A DNA stretch of 42,858 nucleotides from an uncultured Eubacteriales bacterium (GTDB taxonomy: Bacteria; Bacillota; Clostridia; Christensenellales; CAG-138), in contig CACWYB010000016.1 of NCBI GenBank assembly GCA_902765005.1, positions 1-42,858 on the forward strand, written 5' to 3'. Below, piece after piece: positions 15,505 through 23,783 of the stretch (position 1 is the first letter of the stretch; each line of letters opens with the position of its first letter). The translations under genes were made by a program, and so were the position numbers. The notes beneath the pieces were generated by a model. That model was given only the letters and a program-made list of their open reading frames with translations. It was not told the DNA's origin and did not search any database.

Positions 15505-16923
15505 CTATTGCCGCAAAATAATGCTCCCGTCGATGGCGTTGATGGTGAGGAAGGACCGGCTGTCGTCCGATTCCACGCCCTTGTCCCGCAGCCTGGCCAG
15601 GTAGTCGTCCGGCTCCCGGGCTCCCAGAAAATCCCAGCAGGGCACCAGCAGGCCCCCGTCTCCGTTTTGCGCCGGAACGGTCACCAGCCCCAGCCGCACC
15701 TCGGTGATCCGATAGCTGTCGTCGAAGCTGTAGCTGTCCGCTATATTGTCCACGATCAGCACCATCTTCTCAAAGATCTCCCGTATCGTCTCAAAGGGCA
15801 GGAGCTTGGCCGCCGCCACCTCCGTGGCTCCCAGCGTGCAGGGGGCCTCATGCTCCAGCAGGGCAATGCCCTTCTCGTCCACCAGCACCCGGCACTGCTC
15901 ATACTCCCAGGCCCGATTGTATTCGTTAGGCTCCACAACGGGCTGGTCCGTGCAGGTCAGCGGCGTGCCGTTCACCGCCGGCGTGAACACAAAGGCCCAG
16001 TAGGCCCTGTATTCGTTCCCCTCCACCACGGTGTCCCCCCGATAGCAGCGCACGCTCCGGGCGGAGGCGCAGGCCAGGTGATCAAGGCCCATCCGCTGCA
16101 GGGTTTCCTCCGCCGCAGTCTGGGCCGCCTCCCGGCTCATAGGCAGCTCGTTGGGCCAGCGGTGGCCCAGGAGGGGGAAGTGGATGTAGCTGCAATCCCC
16201 CCGAACATATCGCACGCCGCTGCGGCTGTATTCGGAGCAGCTGTCGATGCTCAGGTTGGATACGGTGCCGTCATCATTCAGGGCGTTCAGGAGCAGATAG
16301 CGGTCCTTGGTCTGCTGCTTGCCTTCCTGGGTCCATACGTTGAGCATCTCCCAAGTCCAGGTGGGGGCAAAGGTCTCCAGAGTCTCCGGGGCCTGGGCGG
16401 CCTCCTTTACCAGCTCCTCCAGGTGGTCTTCAAACTCCGCTTTGTCGTCGTAGCCGCTCCAAACGTCGCTGCCGTATTCTTCCCAGTGGTCCAAATCCTC
16501 CTTCTGCTGCAGGATCTCCGCCTCCAGCATAGCCTTCGTTCGGGCGCGCAGCGGGTCCACGCAGCGGATGTTCTCTCCCAGCAGGGCGGCGGCGAACCGG
16601 CGGGCGTCCTCGTCGGTGAACAGCTGCGGCGATACCCGGGCCACCGGCAGCTCGCCCTCGGGCAGAAGCACCTGGGCGTCCACGGTCACCGTCAGATGCC
16701 CGCCGCCGCTGGTGAGCTTGGTTTCATAGCTCTTTGGAGCGCCCAAACGGCTGTACCAGTCCACCCCTTCCTGGGGGCTTTCGGCGGGGGCGGCGCCGCC
16801 TCCCTGGGCCTTTTCGATCATCTGCTCCTGGTTCTTGTTCACGATAAGGGGCTCCTTGGGGGTCTCCCGGCAGCCCGTCAGCAGCAGGAGCAGGGCAAAA
16901 AGAATGAGAGTCGTTCGCTTCAT
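15505..16923 (-). CDS. lipoprotein 1, DUF6034-like
   Basis: This 472-residue secreted lipoprotein starts MKRTTLILF and has a lipobox LLTGC with the lipidated Cys at about residue 18. The start at 16923 is set by AGGAGG; the longer upstream reading frame has no signal peptide. After the Cys it reads TPKEPLIVNKNQEQMIEKAQ, a motif shared with the two other lipoproteins in this window (17816-19375 and 19385-20803). All three also share LLPFExxRxxxEKM near the C-terminus and end in N-A-x-D-G-S. This fits the clostridial DUF6034 family as I recall it; function is unknown. It has its own promoter with TGTAAT direct repeats, the same boxes found before the lipoprotein 3-2 operon and the nearby response regulator. 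It is likely anchored to the outer face of the membrane. Confidence 0.8.
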   Translation of the reverse strand: MKRTTLILFALLLLLTGCRETPKEPLIVNKNQEQMIEKAQGGGAAPAESPQEGVDWYSRLGAPKSYETKLTSGGGHLTVTVDAQVLLPEGELPVARVSPQLFTDEDARRFAAALLGENIRCVDPLRARTKAMLEAEILQQKEDLDHWEEYGSDVWSGYDDKAEFEDHLEELVKEAAQAPETLETFAPTWTWEMLNVWTQEGKQQTKDRYLLLNALNDDGTVSNLSIDSCSEYSRSGVRYVRGDCSYIHFPLLGHRWPNELPMSREAAQTAAEETLQRMGLDHLACASARSVRCYRGDTVVEGNEYRAYWAFVFTPAVNGTPLTCTDQPVVEPNEYNRAWEYEQCRVLVDEKGIALLEHEAPCTLGATEVAAAKLLPFETIREIFEKMVLIVDNIADSYSFDDSYRITEVRLGLVTVPAQNGDGGLLVPCWDFLGAREPDDYLARLRDKGVESDDSRSFLTINAIDGSIILRQ

Positions 16924-16953
16924 GGTCGTCCTCCTTTGTTGATTTCTATATCC

Positions 16954-17007
16954 AGTATATCGTCCGGATGTAACCAAAAGGTTGCAAAGATGTAATGTAC
17001 TTGTAAT
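16954..17007 (-). promoter_or_regulatory. activated promoter with response-regulator boxes, lipoprotein 1
   Basis: Minus-strand -10 TATACT at 16954-16959 with no good -35. Plus-strand TGTAAT (16991-16996) N5 TGTAAT (17002-17007) lies 31 bases upstream. TGTAAC (16969) and a weak GGTTGC (16980) continue the same 11-base phase toward the -10. Confidence 0.6.
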
Positions 17008-17025
17008 TCCGGGGCAAAAACCGCC

Positions 17026-17054
17026 TTGCCCGCCGGGCAGCCTTCTGCTACAAT
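17026..17054 (+). promoter_or_regulatory. sigma-A promoter for the DUF4867 gene
   Basis: TTGCCC (17026-17031), 17-base spacer, TACAAT (17049-17054). The TGTAAT boxes of the divergent lipoprotein lie 18 bases upstream of the -35 and could act on both. Confidence 0.6.
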
Positions 17055-17141
17055 AGGGCAGAGGCGGCCCCATGTCATTTGCCGTCGAACAGATTTTCAC
17101 CCCCCCCCGGGGTGAAGCGTGAACACAAGGAGAAAAAAACC

Positions 17142-17771
17142 ATGAAGGTCTATTCCGTTACCGATCCTGCATTCGGCCCCTACGGCAAGGTCCTGGAGGG
17201 CTACGACACGGCGGCGCTCCGAATGGCCATGAACCGGATCCCCCTGCCCGAATCGGGCACGACCTACCGCCCCGGCATCGAGAGCCTGGAAGCCTGTCCC
17301 ATCTTCGAGGAGCTTGAAAACCGGGCCTACGGCGGCATGCCCATCCAGCTGGGCATGTGCTGGGGCCGGAACACCAAGCTCAACTGCCTGGAATATCATC
17401 GGGACAGCGAGGTGAACCTGGGCGCCACGGACTTCATCCTGCTGCTGGCGAAGGCGGACCAGATCGAAAACGGCCTGCTGGACACCGCGAAGGTGAAGGC
17501 CTTCCGGGTCCCCGGCGGCGTGCCCGTGGAGGTCTACGCCACCACCCTCCATTACGCGCCCTGCCAGGTGCCGGAGGAGGACGGCTTCCGGGTGGCGGTG
17601 GCCCTGCCCAAGGGTACCAACACGGAAAAGCCCGCCTTTGAGCCCCGGTGCGCCGAGGACACCTGGATGACCGCGAAAAACAAATGGCTCCTGGCCCATC
17701 CCGACTCCAAGGAAGCCAGGCGCGGCTGCCATATCGGCCTTGCCGGGGAGAACATCGACATCTCCAAATGA
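17142..17771 (+). CDS. DUF4867 family protein
   Basis: This 209-residue soluble protein starts MKVYSVTDPAFGPYGKVLEGYD and fits the Firmicutes family DUF4867. The start at 17142 is chosen because AAGGAG precedes it and the family begins there; the in-frame extension upstream is not conserved-looking. It contains a cupin-like run (MCWGRNTKLNCLEYHRDSEV, then the HYAPC segment), consistent with a beta-barrel sugar- or metal-binding fold, but no reaction is known to me. It stands alone on the plus strand between lipoprotein genes, has its own promoter, and ends at a bidirectional terminator. Confidence 0.8.
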   Translation: MKVYSVTDPAFGPYGKVLEGYDTAALRMAMNRIPLPESGTTYRPGIESLEACPIFEELENRAYGGMPIQLGMCWGRNTKLNCLEYHRDSEVNLGATDFILLLAKADQIENGLLDTAKVKAFRVPGGVPVEVYATTLHYAPCQVPEEDGFRVAVALPKGTNTEKPAFEPRCAEDTWMTAKNKWLLAHPDSKEARRGCHIGLAGENIDISK

Positions 17772-17789
17772 TCCATCCGAGCAAACAAC

Positions 17790-17817
17790 AAAAAGGGCCC
17801 TATTGGGGCCCTTTTTC
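17790..17817. terminator. bidirectional terminator between convergent genes
   Basis: AAAAAGGGCCC-TATT-GGGGCCCTTTTT has A and T runs on both sides. It serves DUF4867 (+) and lipoprotein 2 (-), whose stop codon overlaps its edge. Confidence 0.9.
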
Positions 17818-19375
17818 AGTATCCGATATGGGGGTCGATGATGGACCCGTCCACGGCGTTGAGGATGAGCAGGGGCTGGAACATCGTGTCCGAGTAGCCG
17901 TTCACCTGGCCGTAAAAGCACCAGACGGGCGTGAGGATACCCCTCGTGAAGGAATCCCGGTCGAAGATGCGCCAGAGGCACAGCCGTACGTGGTCGATCT
18001 CGATCTCCCAGTCCTTGTCCACGCCGTAGTTGGCGTAGACTATGGGCAGCATCTTTTCAAAGATGGTGCGCACGTTCTCAAAGGGCAGCAGGGTGGACCG
18101 GTCCGTGATGATGGATTCCACGGCCAAAGGCCCGATCCACTCCACTCCCTGGATGCCCTCGTCGTCAACAGCCACCTCCAGCACCTCGTAGTGCCATTCC
18201 GGCCCATAGCCGGCATCGTCCACCCGCACCTGGCTGATGCCGAAGAAGCTCTCCACGCTCACCCCCGCCACCTGGCGCAGGAAGCGGACAGCATAGGCCT
18301 GACGCTCCGGCAGGGCTCGCTGCAGCGCCAAATCATCGGGGTCCCAGTATTCAGCGGCGCCTATCTCCTGGCGGCTGGACAGCAGATATACCCCGTCTAC
18401 GACCATATCCGTCACGCCGCAATCCGCTATGAGCTGCTCCGCCTGCCGCCGCGCTTCGGCAGGGGTGAGGGAGAGGAGGAGCTTTTCCGGCTCCAGATGT
18501 CCCTCGATGATCAGTCCTTCCGGCAGCCGCGCCGCCTCGCCGGTCAGGCTTTCCTTCGTTACATCCAGCAGCTGCGTGCTGGTGGTGTAGGAGCCCATGT
18601 GAAGGCCGTTTCGTGTATAGGACAGGTTTGATCCGCTGCGGGGCGTAAAGTATTGCTCGTTCCCGTCTCCGTCGGTCTCGGCGTAGCTGCCGGCGTTCTC
18701 GTAGACGGCGTCATTGGTCACAGTGAACGTAGCCCCGTCTTTCTCAAAGGGACGCTCGATGGCCTGGACGGCGGTGCCCTTGGCCGAATTCTTCCCCATA
18801 AAGTCCCAGCTGTATGGCTTCAAAGTGCCGTCGTTGGGGACGAGGGCCACTTCCTCCGGGGCTTTGCTGTATTCCTGCTGCAAGCCTGTTATTTCATTCT
18901 GGAGGGCACGGATTTGGAATTCATCCTCGCTTCGCCCCCCGGCCGCCAGCTCGTCCACCCTGGCCTGCTTCTCCTTGATCTGCTGCTCTATGTACCACTT
19001 GGGGGAGGCGGTGGGGATATCGTACATCGGCTCCCCAGCGGTCAGTGCCCGGAAGAAAGCATAGACCGTCTCCTGGTCGAACCGGGCCGCCTGCACGTAG
19101 ACCAGGGGCAGAGCGTCCGCCTCCGGCAGGATCACCGGGGCTTCCCCCCGGATGCGCACCCGGGTGGCCTCGTTCTTCAAATCCAGCACATAGGTCCTGG
19201 GGCAGCCCAGCTGATCGTACAGGCTGCTCCCGGCCTGGGCCGGCTCGGCGCTGCCCTTGGCCTTCTCAATGAGCCGCTCGTTGTCCTTGCCGATGACGAA
19301 GGGCTCCTTGGGCGTGGGCTGGCAGGCGGTGAGCATCAAAAACAGAACAAGTATAAAAATACGTATTCTACGCAT
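17816..19375 (-). CDS. lipoprotein 2, DUF6034-like
   Basis: This 519-residue lipoprotein has signal MRRIRIFILVLFLMLTAC (Cys at 18), then QPTPKEPFVIGKDNERLIEK, the same post-Cys motif as its two paralogues. A coiled-coil-like segment lies near 125-165 (KEKQARVDELAAGG...IRALQNEITGLQQEYSK). The C-terminus carries LLPFENVRTIFEKM and ends NAVDGSIIDPHIGY. The ATG follows GAGGTG at short spacing. It begins 9 bases after the stop of lipoprotein 3, so the two form an operon under the TGTAAT box at 20868-20884. Role unknown; three diverged copies suggest different ligands or partners on the cell surface. Confidence 0.8.
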   Translation of the reverse strand: MRRIRIFILVLFLMLTACQPTPKEPFVIGKDNERLIEKAKGSAEPAQAGSSLYDQLGCPRTYVLDLKNEATRVRIRGEAPVILPEADALPLVYVQAARFDQETVYAFFRALTAGEPMYDIPTASPKWYIEQQIKEKQARVDELAAGGRSEDEFQIRALQNEITGLQQEYSKAPEEVALVPNDGTLKPYSWDFMGKNSAKGTAVQAIERPFEKDGATFTVTNDAVYENAGSYAETDGDGNEQYFTPRSGSNLSYTRNGLHMGSYTTSTQLLDVTKESLTGEAARLPEGLIIEGHLEPEKLLLSLTPAEARRQAEQLIADCGVTDMVVDGVYLLSSRQEIGAAEYWDPDDLALQRALPERQAYAVRFLRQVAGVSVESFFGISQVRVDDAGYGPEWHYEVLEVAVDDEGIQGVEWIGPLAVESIITDRSTLLPFENVRTIFEKMLPIVYANYGVDKDWEIEIDHVRLCLWRIFDRDSFTRGILTPVWCFYGQVNGYSDTMFQPLLILNAVDGSIIDPHIGY

Positions 19376-19384
19376 ATATGCACC

Positions 19385-20803
19385 TCAATATCCCAGCAGC
19401 GGGTCGATGACACTGCCGTCCACGGCGTTGAGGCAAAGAATGATCTCATCCCCCTGGTAGTAATCATATCCGCCGGAAAGTCCATAGGTGGCATAGTCTT
19501 TCCAACCGTCGGACTCGGTCTCCAGCAGCGTCCCATAGAATACCCAGGCGGGGATCAGCAGCCCCTTGAGCTCCTGGGTGTTGTTTTGCTCCCGCACCCG
19601 CATGAGCTCCAGGCGCACGTGGGAGACGTTCACCTCCAGGGATTTCAGGTGCTCCCGCCCGGCGGGGTTGTATACGATGGGCAGCATCTTCTCCGCCACG
19701 TCCCGGATGTTCTCAAAGGGCAGAAGACTGGTGGATTCCGACAGCGTGTCCAACACTGTCAATGGTTCATACCAGTTGATGGACACCATGCCCTCAGCGT
19801 CCACCACGAAGCGCAAGGTCTCCATCTGCCATGGGATGGAATATACGTTGTCAAATCTTGATATACTGGAGGAAGAGGCCGCCACGGACACGCCCTTTAC
19901 CCGGCGGCGGCAGTCCACGCATAGGGCATAGTGGCTTCCGTCCTGGATGATGCCGTCCGTGGAGCCGTCGGCGGCGTCGTCGATCAAAAAGACCGTGGCG
20001 ATCTCAAGGCCGGGGCCCATGACCTGCAGCACCTCGTTCACCTGGTCGATGATCTTGTTGTAGTCAAGCCCATCGGGCAAAGGGGAGGCAGGACCCACCT
20101 CCTGGGCGTGAATCATCGAATAGCCTACCTCCCTGTCCCACAGGTGCCGATAATAGGACAGGGAGGACATGTCGTCGGCGTTGGGGCAGGTATAGATGTT
20201 CAGCTCCCTTTCCTGGTTGTTGGCGTCCAGGATCAGCCGGGTGGCGTCGAACCGGCCGCCCTGCCGGGTCTCATAGGTCCCGTCGGTGATCCGGTTTTCC
20301 GAGGTCTCGGGGGCGGCTTCATAGGCTTTTTTCAGATACTCAAGCTCGTCCAGCAGGCCCTGCTCAAATTCCTCCCGGGTCATGTCGGCGTCCTTGTCCG
20401 GGCCCTTTTCGATGAGCTCGGTGCAATGGCGGATGTCCTTTTCGATTTCTGCCTTGGTCCTCTCCCGGGGCAGGCGCATCTCCTCCCCGCAGGACAGCAG
20501 GCGGAACAGGTCATAGGCCTTTTCCTGGGATATGCCCTGGGCCCGGACCCATACCATGGGCAGGGGCTCCTCCGGCACGTATACGTCTGCGTCGATGGCA
20601 TAGGTGAAGTTTTTATTCTGTTCCGTGAAGGTCCAGCGTTCGGGAACCTCCAGTGGGGATGACGCCGTCTCCGGTGCCTGGGTGGCCGTAGCCTTCTCCA
20701 CCATGACCTGCTGCTCCTTGGGCACGATCAGGGGCTGCTCCGGCGTCTTCTGACAGCCGATCAGCAGCAGGAGGGCAGCCAAAAGAAGGATCGTTCGTTT
20801 CAT
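19385..20803 (-). CDS. lipoprotein 3, DUF6034-like
   Basis: This 472-residue lipoprotein starts MKRTILLLAALLLLIGC with Cys at 17 and then TPEQPLIVPKEQQVMVEKA. It shares with its paralogues the post-Cys motif, LLPFENIRDVAEKM and the ending NAVDGSVIDPLLGY, nearly the same ending as lipoprotein 2. It is first in the operon with lipoprotein 2. The gap of 88 bases to the kinase gene at 20892 contains a TGTAAT-N5-TGTAAT box, so it has its own promoter rather than depending only on readthrough from the response regulator and kinase. Function unknown. Confidence 0.8.
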   Translation of the reverse strand: MKRTILLLAALLLLIGCQKTPEQPLIVPKEQQVMVEKATATQAPETASSPLEVPERWTFTEQNKNFTYAIDADVYVPEEPLPMVWVRAQGISQEKAYDLFRLLSCGEEMRLPRERTKAEIEKDIRHCTELIEKGPDKDADMTREEFEQGLLDELEYLKKAYEAAPETSENRITDGTYETRQGGRFDATRLILDANNQERELNIYTCPNADDMSSLSYYRHLWDREVGYSMIHAQEVGPASPLPDGLDYNKIIDQVNEVLQVMGPGLEIATVFLIDDAADGSTDGIIQDGSHYALCVDCRRRVKGVSVAASSSSISRFDNVYSIPWQMETLRFVVDAEGMVSINWYEPLTVLDTLSESTSLLPFENIRDVAEKMLPIVYNPAGREHLKSLEVNVSHVRLELMRVREQNNTQELKGLLIPAWVFYGTLLETESDGWKDYATYGLSGGYDYYQGDEIILCLNAVDGSVIDPLLGY

Positions 20804-20867
20804 TTGTAAACACCTCTCTTTCTGTCCTTAGCCTACAGCAGGAGCGGGGGAGAAGTCTTTTCCGTTT

Positions 20868-20884
20868 TGTAATAAAAATGTAAT
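20868..20884 (-). promoter_or_regulatory. response-regulator box, lipoprotein 3-2 operon
   Basis: Plus strand TGTAAT (20868-20873) AAAAA TGTAAT (20879-20884). A poor -10, TAGGCT (20830-20835, minus strand), lies 32 bases downstream, almost the same spacing as at the other two boxes. Confidence 0.55.
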
Positions 20885-20891
20885 CGTTCCC

Positions 20892-22271
20892 TCAGAACCG
20901 CACCCGGAACGCGGTTCCCTTGCCGGGCTCGCTCTCAAGGGTGAGGGCGGCCCCATGGGCGTCGGCGATGGCCTTCACCAGCGCCAGGCCCAGGCCGCTG
21001 CCGCCCTGCTTGCGGCTGCGGGCCTTGTCCACCCGGTAGAAGGGCTCGAAGATCCGCCCCTGGGCTTCGGAGGGGATGCCCCGGCCCCGGTCGCTGACGG
21101 TGAAGGTCCGGTCCGCATAGGTCAAAAAAACCGGTTTCTCGGCCGCGTCCGGCTCGTAGCTTCGGGCGGCGTTCTCCACCAGGTTCATGAGCAGGGACAC
21201 CATCAATGTGGCGTCCAGCGGCAGCGTATCGTCGTCGTCGCAGCGGACCTGAAGGGTGACGCCCCGGCTTTGCAGGCTCCTGCGGCTCAGTTGCTCCGCC
21301 TCCTGCAGGATGGCCGCCGGCCTGGCGGGCTGCGTTTCGATGCCCCGGTCCAGGAGCAGCAGGCTCATCAGGCTTTGGATCATCCGGCTCATGTAGGCCC
21401 CGGCCCCCTGGATGTAGCGGAGGGAGTCGGCCCGCTCTTCGTCGCTGAGCTTGGCCCCGTCAAGGAGCGAAGCGTGGAGGCTCAGGGCGGCCAGCGGGGT
21501 CTTGAACTCGTGGCTCACCCCGCCGATGAACAGCCGCTGCCGCTCATTCTGCTCCGTGAGCGCTTCGATCCGGCTCTCCACGGCCTGGGCCATATGGTTA
21601 AAGCTGGCGGCCAGCTCGCTCACCTCGTCCCGCCCCGGGGCCTGCACCCGGCGGTCGTAGGCTCCGGCGGCGATCTGCCGGGCGGCGGCGGTCAGGCGGG
21701 AGAGAGGGGCGGTGCTCCCCTTCACCACGAAGAACAGCAGCCCCATGCCCAGCGCCACGCCCCCCAAACACACCAGCAGAAAGAGCCTGGTGAGCCGAAA
21801 GATGGCGTCGTACACCTCTGTGATATCCCGAACCAGGCCCACGTAATAGGTTTCGTTGTAGATCCATTCCTGGCTGCCCACGATCAGCAGCTGCCGCCCG
21901 TCCACCGGACCCCGGAAGACGCCCACATCGCCCGTCTGCCGATCCGGCTGGGCGTATCGGCTGGGGTCCACGGACACGGAGGAAAGGAGGATGTCCCCGT
22001 CCCGGATGAGCACCCCCTCCCGGTCGGCAAAGCGGGCAAAGCAGTAGCGGACCAGGCTCTCCCGGAAGGAATCGGAGTCGTCGCTCACGGCATAGTACCG
22101 GGCCATGGAGGAAAAGGAGTTGGCCAGGGCCTGCTGCTTGTCCCGGGCCTGGTCCTCCGCCAGGGAGAGGATGGTCCTCCGGGCGTACAGGAGCAGCACC
22201 CCGGCGCAGACGAGCAGCACCAGCAGCAGCACCGCCCCCGCCAACAGGCTGATTCTTTGGCGCAGTTTCAT
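20892..22271 (-). CDS. two-component sensor histidine kinase 1
   Basis: This 459-residue membrane kinase is of the OmpR-partner (HPK) class. Membrane segments at about 8-30 and 161-183 enclose an extracytoplasmic sensor of about 130 residues; a HAMP linker spans about 184-236. The phospho-acceptor is His254 in GGVSHEFKTPLAAL. The N box (LLMNLVENAARS), G1 (VSDRGRGIP), F box and G2 (GGSGLGLALVKAIADAHG) of the ATPase domain are all present, so it should be active. The ATG lies 1 base after the response regulator's stop, so the pair is co-transcribed. Gene order, regulator first then kinase then lipoproteins, suggests it senses a surface state linked to those lipoproteins. Confidence 0.93.
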   Translation of the reverse strand: MKLRQRISLLAGAVLLLVLLVCAGVLLLYARRTILSLAEDQARDKQQALANSFSSMARYYAVSDDSDSFRESLVRYCFARFADREGVLIRDGDILLSSVSVDPSRYAQPDRQTGDVGVFRGPVDGRQLLIVGSQEWIYNETYYVGLVRDITEVYDAIFRLTRLFLLVCLGGVALGMGLLFFVVKGSTAPLSRLTAAARQIAAGAYDRRVQAPGRDEVSELAASFNHMAQAVESRIEALTEQNERQRLFIGGVSHEFKTPLAALSLHASLLDGAKLSDEERADSLRYIQGAGAYMSRMIQSLMSLLLLDRGIETQPARPAAILQEAEQLSRRSLQSRGVTLQVRCDDDDTLPLDATLMVSLLMNLVENAARSYEPDAAEKPVFLTYADRTFTVSDRGRGIPSEAQGRIFEPFYRVDKARSRKQGGSGLGLALVKAIADAHGAALTLESEPGKGTAFRVRF

Positions 22272-22272
22272 G

Positions 22273-22935
22273 TCAACGGTCCTCCAGCCGGTAGCCCAGC
22301 TTCTGCACGGTTTTGATGGCCTCCTCCAGGCCCAGCTTGCGGCGCAAGGAGGAGATCTTCACGTCCACGGATCGGCTCTCGCCCATGTAGTCGAAGCCCC
22401 ACACATCGCTGAGCAGCTGCTCCCGGGTGACGGTCAGGTTCTTGTGCTTCATCAGGTACAGCAGCACGTTATACTCCAGGGGCCTGAGCTCCACCCGCGC
22501 CCCGGCCTTGTAGACCGCGTGGTGGTAGTCGTCCAGCTCCACGTCCCCGGCCCGGTAGATGCGGTTGAGCCGGCCCGTGCGCAGGAGCACCTTTTCGATG
22601 CGCACCAGCAGGGCCATCATGTCAAAGGGCTTGGTCACATAGTCCTCCGCCCCGTCCAGCAGGCCCTTGATCTCGGAGGCGGCGTCGGCCTTGGCGGTCA
22701 TGTAGATCACGGGGATGCCGTAGGCCTTCATATGCTCTAAAAGCTCGAAGCCGTCCAGCCCCGGCAGCATGATGTCCAGCAGAGCAAGGTCGTATCCGTG
22801 GTCCTCCGCCAGGCTGTCCGCGGCCTCCTGCCCGTCCTCGAAGCGGGTACACCTATACCCCACGATCTTGAGATTCAAAGCCACGGCGTCGGCGATGGCC
22901 TGGTCGTCCTCCACCAAAAGAATGCGGTTTTCCAT
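22273..22935 (-). CDS. OmpR/PhoB-family response regulator 1
   Basis: This 220-residue regulator has a receiver domain with phospho-acceptor Asp54 (LALLDIMLPGLDG), the acidic pair EDD at 9-11, Thr in YMTAKAD and Lys in YVTKPFD. A winged-helix DNA-binding domain follows (ELRPLEYNVLLYLMKHKN, VDVKISSLRRKLG). The start at 22935 (MENRILLVEDD) is where the family begins; a longer open frame upstream is not homologous. Upstream lie a TGTAAT-N5-TGTAAT box and a palindrome around the -10, consistent with autoregulation. Winged-helix regulators of this family bind direct repeats with 10-11 base spacing, which is what the three boxes in this window show. Confidence 0.93.
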   Translation of the reverse strand: MENRILLVEDDQAIADAVALNLKIVGYRCTRFEDGQEAADSLAEDHGYDLALLDIMLPGLDGFELLEHMKAYGIPVIYMTAKADAASEIKGLLDGAEDYVTKPFDMMALLVRIEKVLLRTGRLNRIYRAGDVELDDYHHAVYKAGARVELRPLEYNVLLYLMKHKNLTVTREQLLSDVWGFDYMGESRSVDVKISSLRRKLGLEEAIKTVQKLGYRLEDR

Positions 22936-22954
22936 GCAAAAAAGTCCTCTCTTT

Positions 22955-23019
22955 CCCTGCATATAGCATATCATGCAGGGGAAGGAGAGGATGCTAAATA
23001 GTTGTAATATCTTTGTAAT
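22955..23019 (-). promoter_or_regulatory. promoter region of response regulator 1 with TGTAAT box and palindrome
   Basis: Plus strand TGTAAT (23003-23008) N5 TGTAAT (23014-23019). Minus strand -10 TATGCT (22965-22970) is 32 bases downstream. The -10 sits inside the inverted repeat CCCTGCAT (22955-22962) / ATGCAGGG (22973-22980). Confidence 0.55.
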
Positions 23020-23030
23020 TCTTGCCGTTT

Positions 23031-23783
23031 TCAGGCGGACGTCAGGCGGATGGTGAAGCGGCTGCCGCCCATGGTGATCGTTTTGACCAGGGAGAACCGG
23101 TCGTCCAGGGGCAGGATGATCCTCACCTCGTCCCCGTTCGCCTCCGTAACGGCGGCGGAAAGGTCCGGGTTGAAGCCCAGCCGCTGCGCCATGTCCGAAA
23201 GGCCCAGCAGGGGCGCGTCCTGGGGATAGAGCACGGCGGAAGCCATCATGGGCTGGCCGGTTCGGCTGTCCAGATAGGCGGTGAGAGAGAAGGCGTCCCC
23301 GGAGGGCAGGTCCAGCCAGGCCTGGGCGGTCCAGAGGGAGTAGCGGCTGCCGTCGGCGGTAAGATAGTCCCGCAGCGTGGCGGCGGTCCGCGCCTCCCCG
23401 GCGTTGGCGCTCACGGCGGCCTGCAGCTCCGCGTTCTGTCCGGCGGCGGCCATCATGTCCATAAAGAGCGTATTCCACATGCTCTGGATCAGGGCGTTGG
23501 CCTCCGCCTCTGTCAGCTCGTCGGGCAGGGGGTAGCGCTGGGCGCCCTCGGTCTGCCCCGCGTCAAAGAGGGCCAGGCGGGTGGAGAGGGACAGGGGCGC
23601 CCCCACGGCGGTGCCGCTCTCCAGGGTGAAGGGCTCATAGGCCGGCCGGTCGTAGAGCCGGCGCTCCTCGCCCCGGAGCAAAAGACTGCTCACCAGCACG
23701 CACAGCAGGGCCGCGGCGGACGCGCCCACCCCCAGCAAAACGTAGAAAAGGGTGGTCTTAGTCCTGCGGGTCAACTTCCTCAT
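23031..23783 (-). CDS. membrane-anchored extracytoplasmic protein of the second two-component operon
   Basis: This 250-residue protein begins MRKLTRRTKTTLFYVLLG and has one membrane segment at about 11-36; the rest is predicted outside. The start at 23783 is chosen because AGGAGGCCAGTC precedes it and the hydrophobic segment follows; it overlaps the end of the kinase gene by 26 bases, so translation is probably coupled. I recognise no domain. Residues from about 185 (LGFNPDLSAAVTEANGDEV) to the end look like a small beta-rich module. The position, third in a regulator-kinase-membrane protein operon, resembles operons where such proteins modulate the kinase (as YycH/YycI do for WalK), but no sequence similarity to those is claimed. 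Confidence 0.65.
   Translation of the reverse strand: MRKLTRRTKTTLFYVLLGVGASAAALLCVLVSSLLLRGEERRLYDRPAYEPFTLESGTAVGAPLSLSTRLALFDAGQTEGAQRYPLPDELTEAEANALIQSMWNTLFMDMMAAAGQNAELQAAVSANAGEARTAATLRDYLTADGSRYSLWTAQAWLDLPSGDAFSLTAYLDSRTGQPMMASAVLYPQDAPLLGLSDMAQRLGFNPDLSAAVTEANGDEVRIILPLDDRFSLVKTITMGGSRFTIRLTSA

Noticed and set aside
22273-23478. A 401-residue version of response regulator 1
   Set aside because: The first 181 residues overlap the neighbouring membrane-protein gene in another frame and show no homology. The receiver domain starts at 22935.
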